From: Streptomyces sp. YIM 130001
Lineage (GTDB): Bacteria > Actinomycetota > Actinomycetes > Streptomycetales > Streptomycetaceae
Length of the DNA stretch: 64,000 bases
NCBI RefSeq assembly: GCF_003574445.1
Contig: NZ_KZ984558.1
Span: 1 to 64,000, forward strand
Direction of reading: 5' to 3'
Shown here piece by piece: positions 34,985 through 44,110 of this stretch. A program made the position numbers and the translations under genes. Below the pieces are notes generated by a model that saw only the letters and a list, made by a program, of their open reading frames with translations, was not told the DNA's origin and did not search any database. How positions within the stretch are numbered: position 1 is the first letter of the stretch; the number at the start of each line of letters is the position of its first letter.

Positions 34985-35118
34985 GCCGCTGCGCCGCGGG
35001 CCGATCCGACAGGCCGGCCCGTCAACTCCCATCAGCCCGCCGGATCAGGACCGGGCGGGTGACACCCGGACGGCGCGGCCCCCGGCCGCGGACGCGACGC
35101 CGTACAAGGAGCGCACAC

Positions 35119-36678
35119 ATGTCCCAAGCACCCAACGGATTCTGGGCGCAGGCCACCGCGGACCCGGACCGCGACGTCCTGGTCGCACCCGACGGCGAAA
35201 GCTGGACGGCAGGACGGCTGCACGCGGCCACCAACCGCCTCGTGCACGGACTGCACGCGGCCGGACTGCGCCGGGGCGACGCCTTCGCGGTGGTCCTGCC
35301 GAACGGCGTGGAGTTCTTCACCGCCTACCTGGCCGCCACCCAGGCAGGCCTGTACCTGGTTCCCGTGAACCACCATCTGGTGGGCCCCGAGATCGCCTGG
35401 ATCGTCGCCGACTCGGGCGCCAAGGTGCTGATCACGCACGAGCGATTCGCCGACGCGGCAAGGGCGGCCGCCGACGAGGCGGGTCTGGCGTCCGAGGGCC
35501 GGTTCGCCGTCGGCAGCGGCAGCACCGTGGACGGGTTCCGCCCGTACGCCGAACTGCTCGACGGGCAACCGGAGTCGGCGCCGGACGGCCGCACGCTCGG
35601 CTGGGTCATGAACTACACCTCCGGCACCACAGGACGCCCCCGAGGAATCCGCCGACCGCTCTCCGGGAAGCCCCCGGAGGAGAGCCATCTCGGCGGATTC
35701 CTCGGCATCTTCGGCATCCGCCCCTTCGACGACAACGTCCATCTCGTGTGCTCGCCGCTCTACCACACAGCGGTACTCCAGTTCGCGGGAGCCGCACTGC
35801 ACATCGGCCACCGCATCGTGCTGATGGACCGCTGGCAGCCGGAGGACATGCTCCGGCTCATGGCCACCCACCGGTGCACCCACACGCACATGGTGCCCAC
35901 CCAGTTCCACCGCCTCCTCGCGCTGCCCGACGAGGTGCGTGCCTCCTACGACGTGTCGGCCATGCGGCACGCGATCCACGGCGCCGCCCCGTGCCCCGAA
36001 CACGTGAAGCGGTCGATGATCGACTGGTGGGGTAACTGCGTCGAGGAGTACTACGCGGCCAGCGAGGGCGGCGGCGCCTTCGCCACCGCCGAGGACTGGC
36101 TGAAGAAGCCCGGCACCGTCGGCAAGGCCTGGCCGATCAGCGAACTCGCCGTCTTCGACGACGACGGCAACCGGCTGCCGCCCGGCGAACTCGGCACCGT
36201 CTACATGAAGATGTCCACCGGCGGCTTCAGCTACCACAAGGACGAGGCGAAGACCGCGAAGAACCGCATCGGCGAATTCTTCACCGTGGGTGACCTCGGC
36301 GTGCTCGACGAGGACGGATTCCTCTTCCTGCGCGACCGCAAGATCGACATGATCATCTCGGGCGGCGTCAACATCTACCCCGCCGAGATCGAGTCCGCCC
36401 TGCTCTCCCACCCGGCCGTCGCCGACGCGGCCGCCTTCGGCATCCCGCACGCCGACTGGGGCGAGCAGGTCAAGGCGGTCGTGGAGGCCGCGCCCGGCCA
36501 CCCGGCGGGGGAGGACCTCGCCGACCGCATACTCGCCCACTGCACCGAGCGACTCGCCGGCTACAAGTGCCCGAAGAGCGTCGACTTCGTCGAGACCATG
36601 CCGCGCGACCCGAACGGCAAGCTCTACAAGCGCCGACTGCGCGAACCGTACTGGGAGGGCCAGGAGCGGCCCGTATGA
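35119..36678 (+). CDS. Acyl-CoA synthetase (AMP-forming), second gene of the operon
   Basis: A 519-residue ANL-superfamily ligase. MNYTSGTTGRPRGIRRP is the P-loop (A3), YYAASEGGGAF the A5 region, FFTVGDLGVLDEDGFLFL the A7 Asp, and PRDPNGKLYKRRLRE the C-terminal catalytic Lys (A10). It activates a carboxylic acid to its CoA thioester through an acyl-adenylate. Substrate unknown; the neighbouring flavoenzyme and shared upstream motif with the fadD19 locus suggest a lipid or steroid-derived acid. AAGGAG lies 7 bases before the ATG at 35119. Confidence 0.88.
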   Translation: MSQAPNGFWAQATADPDRDVLVAPDGESWTAGRLHAATNRLVHGLHAAGLRRGDAFAVVLPNGVEFFTAYLAATQAGLYLVPVNHHLVGPEIAWIVADSGAKVLITHERFADAARAAADEAGLASEGRFAVGSGSTVDGFRPYAELLDGQPESAPDGRTLGWVMNYTSGTTGRPRGIRRPLSGKPPEESHLGGFLGIFGIRPFDDNVHLVCSPLYHTAVLQFAGAALHIGHRIVLMDRWQPEDMLRLMATHRCTHTHMVPTQFHRLLALPDEVRASYDVSAMRHAIHGAAPCPEHVKRSMIDWWGNCVEEYYAASEGGGAFATAEDWLKKPGTVGKAWPISELAVFDDDGNRLPPGELGTVYMKMSTGGFSYHKDEAKTAKNRIGEFFTVGDLGVLDEDGFLFLRDRKIDMIISGGVNIYPAEIESALLSHPAVADAAAFGIPHADWGEQVKAVVEAAPGHPAGEDLADRILAHCTERLAGYKCPKSVDFVETMPRDPNGKLYKRRLREPYWEGQERPV

Positions 36679-36868
36679 GGCGAGCCCGCCGTGCACTCCC
36701 ATGCGTCGGCTGACGACGGTCCCGTACGGCGTGGATCCCGCGAGGTGACGACGATCCCGCACGAGGCGGACTTCGCCAGGTGAGGCGCAGGAGGTGACGT
36801 TAGTCTCGGGAGGCAGAAAAATACGGGTTGAGCGAGCGAGGCAGCGGCTGACCTGCGAGCGTTCTCCC

Positions 36869-37969
36869 ATGGCAGCAAAACCGAGCGCGTTCACCAACAT
36901 CGCCACCATGGCGGTCCCGCTGATCGCCATGGCGGTGCTGGCCGTCACCTGGGGCCGTGACCTGTCGGGCGTCGTGGTCGTGGGCGTCGCACTGTGCCTC
37001 GCCGGTGCGGTCCTGGCGGCGGTGCATCACGCCGAGGTGGTCGCCCACCGGGTCGGTGAACCGTTCGGATCCCTGGTCCTCGCGGTGGCCGTGACCGTCA
37101 TCGAGGTCGCGCTCATCGTCACTCTGATGGCCGACGGCGGCGACAAGTCCGCGACCCTCGCGCGCGACACCGTCTTCGCCGCAGTCATGATCACCTGCAA
37201 CGGCATCGTCGGCCTCGCGCTCCTGGTCGGCGCCAAACGCAACGGCGTGGCCAACTTCAACACCGAGGGAACCGTCGCCGCGCTCGCCACCGTCGCCACT
37301 CTGGCGACGCTGAGCCTGGTCCTGCCGACCTTCACCACCAGCAGGCCGGGCCCGGAGTTCACCGGCCCGCAGCTCGTCTTCGCCGCGGTCGTGTCCCTGG
37401 CGCTGTACGGACTCTTCGTAGCCATGCAGACCGTGCGGCACCGTGACTACTTCCTGCCGGTCACCCGGGACGGCGAAGTGGTCGACGCCGAGTCGCACGC
37501 GACCCCGCCGTCCGCGCGCGAGGCCTGGATCAGCCTCGGCTTCCTGCTGATCGCGCTGATCTCGGTGGTCGGCAACGCCAAGGGCGTCTCGCCCACCATC
37601 GAATCGGGAGTGAAGTCGGCCGGGCTCCCGCACGCCGTCGTGGGTGTCATCATCGCCCTGCTCGTGCTGCTCCCGGAGACCCTGGCCGCGCTGCGCTCCG
37701 CCCGCCGCGACCGGGTCCAGATCAGCCTCAACCTCGCGCACGGCTCGGCGATCGCCAGCATCGGCCTGACCATCCCGGCCATCGCGATCGCCTCCATCTG
37801 GCTGTCCGGCCCGCTGGAACTGGGCCTCGGCCCGACCCACATGGTGCTGCTCGCGCTCACCGTGATGGTCAGTTCGCTCACCGTCGTGCCCGGGCGCGCG
37901 ACGGTGCTGCAGGGCGGAGTTCACCTCGTGCTGTTCGCATCGTTCGTGTTCCTGGCAGTCAGCCCCTGA
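36869..37969 (+). CDS. chaA: ChaA-like calcium/proton antiporter
   Basis: A 366-residue membrane protein with about 11 hydrophobic helices. GEPFGSLVLAVAVTVIEVAL and the second-half PETLAALRSARRDRVQISLN carry the two conserved acidic CaCA/CAX motifs (alpha-repeats with Glu). Related to E. coli ChaA, which exports calcium or sodium against protons. ATG at 36869 is the only sensible start; no ribosome site is obvious, suggesting the start or leader is unusual. It is bounded downstream by a strong bidirectional terminator. Confidence 0.87.
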   Translation: MAAKPSAFTNIATMAVPLIAMAVLAVTWGRDLSGVVVVGVALCLAGAVLAAVHHAEVVAHRVGEPFGSLVLAVAVTVIEVALIVTLMADGGDKSATLARDTVFAAVMITCNGIVGLALLVGAKRNGVANFNTEGTVAALATVATLATLSLVLPTFTTSRPGPEFTGPQLVFAAVVSLALYGLFVAMQTVRHRDYFLPVTRDGEVVDAESHATPPSAREAWISLGFLLIALISVVGNAKGVSPTIESGVKSAGLPHAVVGVIIALLVLLPETLAALRSARRDRVQISLNLAHGSAIASIGLTIPAIAIASIWLSGPLELGLGPTHMVLLALTVMVSSLTVVPGRATVLQGGVHLVLFASFVFLAVSP

Positions 37970-38021
37970 CACCCGGGCGACCCGTCTTCGGGGCACGCCC
38001 GGAGGGCCGGCGAACGGCACC

Positions 38022-38062
38022 CCACGGCCCCGGTCCGCAGGAACGGCGGACCGGGGCCGTGG
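38022..38062. terminator. Bidirectional terminator between chaA-like and acylase genes
   Basis: A perfect 17-bp stem (38022-38038 with 38046-38062) and 7-base loop AGGAACG between convergent genes. Confidence 0.9.
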
Positions 38063-38069
38063 CCGTACT

Positions 38070-40529
38070 TCAGCGCTCGCGTACCCGCGCCACCCGCAGT
38101 TCGGGCGACCGCAGGATGTCCTTCTCGCAGAACCGGGACTTCACCCAGCGCTCGTCGGAGTACAGCCGTGTCTGGTCCGCCGAGTGCGGGGACCGCGGGT
38201 TCTGCGACTGCGAGTACGTCAGCAGCGTCCGGGCCACCGGACAGCGACCGCCGTCCCAGCCGACCGCCTGGATGTAACTGGAGCCGTGCTCGACGTCCGT
38301 GTACCCGCCGCCCGACGGGTCCCAGACGGGCTCGGACTTGTTCCACACACCGAGCGATTCGGTTCCGCCACCGACCGGCACCCGTTCGCCGCCGCGTGGC
38401 ACCGACTGGTGGTCGCCGAGGCGCGCGACCAGGTCGATACCTGCCGCCTCGAGCTCCGTCACCGCGTCCGCAAGGGACGTGGCGAAGCCCGGGGCGGACG
38501 TGTTCAGGGTGTGCGGAGTGCCGACCGGATCGTCCGCGGAGAACGGCACCTTCCACCGTTCGGCCTCCGGGACCGAGGCGGCGAGCGACCGCCAGAAGCG
38601 GTCGTACAGCAGAGCGCCGCGACTGTCGGTGTTCATCGTGCGGTCCCACTGCGCGATCACCGCACAGGCCGGGCGGACGTCCACGGCCTTGCCGTCACTG
38701 CCCCTCGCCTCACCGCCGGGCAGCTCCGCGCATGCCCGCGCCACGTCGGCCGCGGCGAGATCCCCGGCCGGCACACGGTTGGCGAACTGCTGGTGCTGCA
38801 GATCCCGCACGGTGAGCCGTCCCCGGTCCGCCAGCGCGGACACGTCCCCCGCCGCGCCCCGGGTGCGCAGCGTGCGCTCGGTGCCCTGATCGCCGAACAC
38901 CCGCTCATAGCCCGTCAGAGGCAGGTCAGCGTTCGCCAGCCAGGCACTGTCGTTGGAGTTCTCCGCGTAGGGCGCGTCCCGCAGTACCGGCATCCGGTCG
39001 GGTCCCAAGATCCCCGGCTGCAGAGCGTCCTTGTCGCTGCCGAGCGCGCAGTCCGTACGCGAACCGTCCAGGACCGCGAGTCCCGACGACGGATAGGTCA
39101 CCTCGCCGAGCGGAGTCGAGCACCGCTCGGCCAGCTCGTCGGTGATCCTCGGGAGTACCTGGTGCTGGGCGAACAGGCTGTGCCCACGCGAGTCGGCCGC
39201 GATCGTGTTCACCCACGGGAGCCCCTGCGTCTCGTCGAGGGCCCGCTCGACCCCGGCGGTACTGCGGGCCTTGCTGAAGCCGAGAGCGGTCTGCGAGGCC
39301 CGCATGTTCGTCGCATTGGGGTCGTTCAGGGCGTACGCCGTGTCCGCCGTCCAAGGGAGCGGCAGCTCGGACCCCAGGCCGTTGACGACCGGTCCGTAGC
39401 GGGTCCACCACTGGGTACGGGTGACGTCCTCGCCGCCCTTGACCGGCACGGTGACGGTGCGTTCGGTCATCTTCTCCGGCTCGCCGTCGACCAGATAGGT
39501 GGTGGGGTCCGCTGGATCGAGGCTGAGTTGGTGCAGGTTCATGGTGACGCCGGTGGCCACCGTGTGGCTCCAGGCGACGTGGGCGTTGTGGCCGATCGAG
39601 ATATTGGTTGTGCCGAGCAGGGAACCGCCCGCGACGTTCAGCTCGCCCGGGATCGTCTGCTGCGACTGCCAGAAGCGCCGTCCGCCCTGCCACGGATAAT
39701 GCGGATTGCCGAGCAGCAGACCGCGGCCGTTCGCCGTCGTCTCACCGCCGAACGCGACCGCGTTGGAACCCATGTCGGCGTCTTCCGTGGAGAACAGCTC
39801 ACGTGCCGCCTCGCCCGGATCGGCCGGCTGCCGGCCGCCGCGCCCCTCGGAGGCGGCTCCGGGCGGCTGGGCGGCCGTGATGCCGTCGACGCCGCGCCCC
39901 TGCCCGCCGAGGACGGCGACCGCGTAGCCGCGCGCCGCGACGTCGATGGTCCGCACCGGGCGAACCCAGTCCGCGCCCTTGCAGGCGGGATCGGTGATCG
40001 GGTTCTGCTTCAGCCAGGCGTTGTATCCGGCCGCCCAGCCGCGCATCATCTCCTTGACCTCGCGGCTCGTCCCGCGCGGCTCCGGCACCTTCTGAAGCTT
40101 CTCGACCGTCTTCGAGTCGCGGACCCCGCGGAAGTAGAGGTCGCTCGCGAGGTTGTCGGACGCCGACGACAGCGACCCGTCCGTCTTGCCCTCGGCGCCG
40201 AAGTGGCGTGACCGCTCACCGCGTACGGTCACGAAGCCGTCGGCGAGCACACAGACCTGATCCTCGGCCTGCGCCCAGCCGTTGCCGAATCCCAGACCTG
40301 CGTAGTCCTTGGCGAGAATGTGCGGAATTCCGTACTCGGTGTAGCGGATCGTCGCGGACAGGCGGCCGTTCGAGGCCTGCTGATCCGGGTGCGGCTTGGC
40401 CGTGGCGGTCGGTGCGAGGGTGGCGGTGACGGTGATCAGTGCGACGGCGGCTGCGGCGAGCCGCCCGAGGCTGCGCCGCCGGCTCGTCCTGCCGGACGTG
40501 CGGAGGGCATCGAATGTGCGGGTGCGCAT
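38070..40529 (-). CDS. Exported penicillin-acylase-family Ntn hydrolase
   Basis: An 819-residue preproprotein. A Sec-type signal (about residues 18-44, ending TATAK) precedes an alpha chain, a spacer and a beta chain. DMGSNAVAFGG marks autocleavage before Ser255, the N-terminal nucleophile. NPHYPWQGGRRFWQSQQTIP and HNAHVAWSHTVATGV match the aculeacin A acylase/AhlM/PvdQ subgroup, which removes fatty acyl chains from lipopeptides or acyl-homoserine lactones. The substrate here is not known. ATG at 40529 has GGGAGG 3 bases away. A palindrome lies 39-54 bases upstream. Confidence 0.9.
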   Translation of the reverse strand: MRTRTFDALRTSGRTSRRRSLGRLAAAAVALITVTATLAPTATAKPHPDQQASNGRLSATIRYTEYGIPHILAKDYAGLGFGNGWAQAEDQVCVLADGFVTVRGERSRHFGAEGKTDGSLSSASDNLASDLYFRGVRDSKTVEKLQKVPEPRGTSREVKEMMRGWAAGYNAWLKQNPITDPACKGADWVRPVRTIDVAARGYAVAVLGGQGRGVDGITAAQPPGAASEGRGGRQPADPGEAARELFSTEDADMGSNAVAFGGETTANGRGLLLGNPHYPWQGGRRFWQSQQTIPGELNVAGGSLLGTTNISIGHNAHVAWSHTVATGVTMNLHQLSLDPADPTTYLVDGEPEKMTERTVTVPVKGGEDVTRTQWWTRYGPVVNGLGSELPLPWTADTAYALNDPNATNMRASQTALGFSKARSTAGVERALDETQGLPWVNTIAADSRGHSLFAQHQVLPRITDELAERCSTPLGEVTYPSSGLAVLDGSRTDCALGSDKDALQPGILGPDRMPVLRDAPYAENSNDSAWLANADLPLTGYERVFGDQGTERTLRTRGAAGDVSALADRGRLTVRDLQHQQFANRVPAGDLAAADVARACAELPGGEARGSDGKAVDVRPACAVIAQWDRTMNTDSRGALLYDRFWRSLAASVPEAERWKVPFSADDPVGTPHTLNTSAPGFATSLADAVTELEAAGIDLVARLGDHQSVPRGGERVPVGGGTESLGVWNKSEPVWDPSGGGYTDVEHGSSYIQAVGWDGGRCPVARTLLTYSQSQNPRSPHSADQTRLYSDERWVKSRFCEKDILRSPELRVARVRER

Positions 40530-40567
40530 GGATCCTCCCAACTCATGGGTCGGTAGGGGCGGTTGAG

Positions 40568-40583
40568 CATACCAAGCGGTATG
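40568..40583. promoter_or_regulatory. CATACC-N4-GGTATG palindrome upstream of the acylase
   Basis: Perfect 6-bp inverted repeat with AAGC centre, in the promoter region of the acylase gene. The form suits a TetR or MerR-like dimer. No regulator gene is adjacent. Confidence 0.55.
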
Positions 40584-40657
40584 TCATCTGTCCGCGTCCA
40601 TGCGCACCCTTCTGTGCGCCCCTCCTCAGCGTGCTCCGCGGCCGCTTCGGCGGCGCG

Positions 40658-41140
40658 TCACAGTTCGCGGTAGTACACGGTCACCGGGAGGGGCGTACAG
40701 CCGAGTTGCTCGTAGAGCGCGCGTGCCGGGGCGTGGAAAGCGTCACCGCCGGTGCCGATCTCGGCGACGCGTGCACCGGCCCGCCGCATCTCGTCGAACG
40801 CGTGCCGGCACAGGGCCGTCCCCGCCCGCGCCCGCCGGTGTGCCGCATCGACGGCGAGGATCGTGACGGTGCCGTTCTCCCGTGCCGGGTCGACGCTCCA
40901 GGCGACATAGCCGGCGATCATGCCGCCGGTCTCGGCGACGGCGACGTGACGGTGCTGCTCGGGATCGTGCAGGCCGGCGACCTGCTCGCGGTAGTCGTCG
41001 CGCCAACTGCCGTGCTGGTTGGCGAAGATGGCCTCGCCGAGCAGGGTTTTGAACGTGTCCTCGTAGAACGGGCGGAACGTGTCGATGGTCAGCTCGGTGA
41101 GACGCGCCAGATCGTCGTGAGCGTAACGTCGGATGTGCAT
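40658..41140 (-). CDS. GNAT family N-acetyltransferase
   Basis: A 160-residue GNAT protein. AVDAAHRRARAGTALCRHAF is the acetyl-CoA loop (the usual second Gly is Arg/Ala, slightly degenerate) and AFHAPARALYEQLGC is motif B. The N-terminus MHIRRYAHDDLARL is typical of RimI-like members. Substrate unknown. ATG 41140 is supported by GAGAGG upstream; the longer frame to 41404 has no ribosome site. Confidence 0.8.
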   Translation of the reverse strand: MHIRRYAHDDLARLTELTIDTFRPFYEDTFKTLLGEAIFANQHGSWRDDYREQVAGLHDPEQHRHVAVAETGGMIAGYVAWSVDPARENGTVTILAVDAAHRRARAGTALCRHAFDEMRRAGARVAEIGTGGDAFHAPARALYEQLGCTPLPVTVYYREL

Positions 41141-41343
41141 GGAGGTGCCTCTCGGTCCTGGGGAAGGTGCGTGCGCTGCTGCCGGCGGACGCTGCTGCCG
41201 GCCGTCAGTGGCGGTCGCGCTGCGCGGCGAAGCACGCCGTCGCGGTAAGGCACTCCATGCACTCGAGGGTACGCCTGTTCGCAGCGCCGCGGCCCCGGCG
41301 CGCATGTCTTGACCGGCCCGGGGAGTGCGGACAGGATCGCGGC

Positions 41344-42843
41344 ATGACTGGTGGAGGCAGGAGCACGGTCGACGGGATGCTGCGGCGCAGCGCCCGGCGG
41401 ACACCGGATGCGGTCGCAGTGCGGTACGGCGAGCGGAGCTGGACGTACGCCCAGCTCGACGACGCGGTGTCCCGGGCCGCCCGGGTGCTGAGGGACGAAG
41501 GACTCGAGCCCGGTGACCGCGTGGCGTCGTACGGCCACAACTCCGATGCGTACCTGATCGGGTTCCTCGCCTGCGCCCGCGCCGGGCTGATCCATGTGCC
41601 GGTCAACCACAACCTCAGCGGTGAGGACTTGGCGTACATCGTCGGGCAGTCCGGGAGCACCCTCGTGCTGACCGACGCGGCCGTCGCCGACCGCCTGCCG
41701 CAGGGCATCCGGACGCTCGCGCTGCACGACGCCGACAGCTCGCTGCTCGCCCGGCTGAGGACCACCGAACCCTTCGACGGACCGGAGGCGCGCCCGGAGG
41801 ACCTCGTACAGCTGCTCTACACATCGGGCACCACGGCGCGACCCAAGGGCGCGATGATGACCCACCGGGCCCTGGTGCACGAGTACTTGAGCGCGATCCA
41901 CGCCCTCGACCTGCGCTCCGACGACCGCCCCGTGCACTCGCTGCCGCTGTACCACTCGGCCCAGATGCACGTCTTCCTGGTGCCGTACCTGGCGATCGGC
42001 GCGCGGAACACGATCCTCGACGCACCGGACGCCGTACGGATCTTCGATCTGGTGGAGGCCGGTGAGGCCGACAGCCTCTTCGCACCGCCCACCGTGTGGA
42101 TCGGCCTCTCCCGGCATCCCGAGTTCGCCGACCGTGACCTCTCGGGTCTGCGCAAGGCCTACTACGGCGCCTCGATCATGCCGGTACCGGTGCTGGAACG
42201 CCTGGTCGGGCGCCTGCCGCGGCTCGCCTTCTACAACTGCTTCGGACAGAGCGAGATCGGCCCGCTCGCCACCGTCCTCGGCCCGGACGAACACGCCGGC
42301 CGCATGGATTCCTGCGGACGGCCCGTCCTCTTCGTCGAGGCCAAGGTCGTCGACGATGCCGGCAAGGACGTCGAGGACGGCACCCCGGGCGAGGTCGTCT
42401 ACCGCTCGCCCCAGCTGTGCGAGGGGTACTGGGACAAGCCCGAGGAGGCCGAAGAGGCCTTCCGCGACGGCTGGTTCCACTCCGGCGACCTGGCGGTCCG
42501 GGACGCGGAAGGGTACTTCACCGTCGTCGACCGGGTGAAGGACGTCATCAACTCCGGCGGTGTGCTGGTGGCGTCGCGCGAGGTCGAGGACGCCCTGTAC
42601 GGGCATCCGGGAGTTGCCGAGACGGCGGTCGTCGGGCTGCCGGACGAGCGCTGGATCGAGGCGGTGACCGCGGTCGTGGTCCCCAAGGGCGAGGTCACCG
42701 AGGCCGAACTCGTCGCCCACGCCCGGGAGCGGCTCGCCCACTTCAAGGCACCCAAGCGGATCCTCTTCGTCGACGAACTGCCCCGCAACGCCAGCGGCAA
42801 GATCCTCAAGCGAGAGCTGCGGGATCGGTTCGCCGGGGAGTGA
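41344..42843 (+). CDS. Fatty-acid-type acyl-CoA synthetase
   Basis: A 499-residue ANL ligase. LLYTSGTTARPKGAMMTHRA is the P-loop, NCFGQSEIGPLATVLG the A5 motif, WFHSGDLAVRDAEGYF the A7 region and ASGKILKRELRDRF the C-terminal Lys motif. It resembles FadD3/FadD13-like actinobacterial acyl-CoA ligases. It stands alone between a GNAT gene and a convergent MFS gene. The start at 41344 has a weak AGGA sequence. Substrate class cannot be set from sequence. Confidence 0.87.
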   Translation: MTGGGRSTVDGMLRRSARRTPDAVAVRYGERSWTYAQLDDAVSRAARVLRDEGLEPGDRVASYGHNSDAYLIGFLACARAGLIHVPVNHNLSGEDLAYIVGQSGSTLVLTDAAVADRLPQGIRTLALHDADSSLLARLRTTEPFDGPEARPEDLVQLLYTSGTTARPKGAMMTHRALVHEYLSAIHALDLRSDDRPVHSLPLYHSAQMHVFLVPYLAIGARNTILDAPDAVRIFDLVEAGEADSLFAPPTVWIGLSRHPEFADRDLSGLRKAYYGASIMPVPVLERLVGRLPRLAFYNCFGQSEIGPLATVLGPDEHAGRMDSCGRPVLFVEAKVVDDAGKDVEDGTPGEVVYRSPQLCEGYWDKPEEAEEAFRDGWFHSGDLAVRDAEGYFTVVDRVKDVINSGGVLVASREVEDALYGHPGVAETAVVGLPDERWIEAVTAVVVPKGEVTEAELVAHARERLAHFKAPKRILFVDELPRNASGKILKRELRDRFAGE

Positions 42844-42870
42844 CGGCCCGGGTCGCGCGGACGGCCCGTC

Positions 42871-44052
42871 TCACGCAGCGAAGACCCGCGCCGTCGGCCG
42901 GTCACGCAGGCCGGGCCACAGGATCAGGGTGACGAGTACCGACACGGCGGCCATGAGGCCGATTCCCGTGGCCGGAGAGGTGAGTTGCGCCAGTCCGCCG
43001 GCGACCGCCGCCGCGACCCCCTGCATGCTGAGCATCCCGGAGGAGTGCAACCCCAGCGCATGGCCGCTGAGTTGGTGCGGTGTGAGGGCGAGAAGCCGTT
43101 CCTGGAAGAGGAGGGTCGCGCCGTAGCCGACGGTCGCCATGGTCACCGCGGCGAGTGCGAGAGGCAGCGGCGGTCCGAAGAAGAACAGCAGATGCGGTAC
43201 GGCGAGCAGCAGGGCCAGCGGACTGCCGAGCCGGGAACGCAGCCGAGGCGGCAGGAGCCGCCCCGCGAGCAGGTCACCGGTAAGCATGCCGAGCGCGCCG
43301 CAGGCGAACAGCAGGCCCGCGTGGTCGGGTGCGTACGACACGTACAGCGATTCGCAGCCGACGACCAGGCCGTTCGGCAACCACAGGGCGAGAAAGGCGT
43401 AGCGGCGTGAACGGGACGACCACAGCAGGCGGTTGCTGCGCCAGGTCTCCCGCACGGACGGGCGGCCGGACGCGCGCGGTGGCCGGCTGCGCAGGCCGAA
43501 GCGTGCCACCGCCGCCGACAGGAGATAGAGCGCCGCACCGACGAGCAGCGTGCCGCGGGGTGACAGGGCGGCCACCAAGGCGCCGCCGACGGCGAATCCG
43601 AGGATCTGCATCGCGCCCGCCGACATGTTCACCAGGGAGCGTCCGGTGAGGTAACTGTCCGCCGTCAGGATCTCGTTGAGCAGCCCGTACCGTACGCCGC
43701 CGCCCACCGAGCCGATCAGTCCGAGGGTCATGAGGACCGAGAAGGACGCTCCGACGGACAGGCCGGGCAATGCCTGTGCCGCTGTGCCCAGGGCGAAGAG
43801 GAGTCCCATGCCGGTCAGTGCGGCCCGTGGCGGCAGTCGGTCCGCGGCGGACAGGAGCAGTGTGGCGCCGGCGAGTTGGGCGAGCGACGGACCGAACATG
43901 GCGAGCGCCGACAGAAGCGGTGAGCCGGTCGCCCGGAAGACGAGGGTGGCGAGCGCGAGTCCGGTCACCGTGTGCGCGGCGACGTGCGCGGACGACACCG
44001 CGAACAGCGGCACGAAACCGGGTACGTGAACGAGATCGCGGTAGGCGGGCAT
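42871..44052 (-). CDS. MFS transporter, ArsR-controlled
   Basis: A 393-residue major facilitator with about 12 hydrophobic helices. The loop between helices 2 and 3 (LLSAADRLPPRAALTGMG) fits the MFS loop, and a charged central loop around residues 190-210 splits the halves. Such MFS genes next to an ArsR gene of the same type are often drug or metabolite exporters. It is divergent from the ArsR-like gene at 44111, 58 bases apart, and a palindrome between them is a likely operator. ATG 44052 is chosen over upstream in-frame starts that would overlap that operator. Confidence 0.85.
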   Translation of the reverse strand: MPAYRDLVHVPGFVPLFAVSSAHVAAHTVTGLALATLVFRATGSPLLSALAMFGPSLAQLAGATLLLSAADRLPPRAALTGMGLLFALGTAAQALPGLSVGASFSVLMTLGLIGSVGGGVRYGLLNEILTADSYLTGRSLVNMSAGAMQILGFAVGGALVAALSPRGTLLVGAALYLLSAAVARFGLRSRPPRASGRPSVRETWRSNRLLWSSRSRRYAFLALWLPNGLVVGCESLYVSYAPDHAGLLFACGALGMLTGDLLAGRLLPPRLRSRLGSPLALLLAVPHLLFFFGPPLPLALAAVTMATVGYGATLLFQERLLALTPHQLSGHALGLHSSGMLSMQGVAAAVAGGLAQLTSPATGIGLMAAVSVLVTLILWPGLRDRPTARVFAA

Positions 44053-44090
44053 CCGCCCACGTTCCGTGGGCTTCGGCCGCCGCGCTAATG

Positions 44091-44108
44091 TTTCGCGGGG
44101 AGGCGAAA
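44091..44108. promoter_or_regulatory. ArsR operator candidate in the MFS/ArsR divergent promoter
   Basis: TTTCGC-GGGGAG-GCGAAA is a perfect 6-bp inverted repeat, extending outward to ATGTTTCGC and GCGAAAACAT with a one-base slip. The GGGGAG centre is also the ribosome-binding site of the ArsR gene at 44111, so binding would block its own translation start region. Confidence 0.65.
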
Positions 44109-44110
44109 AC

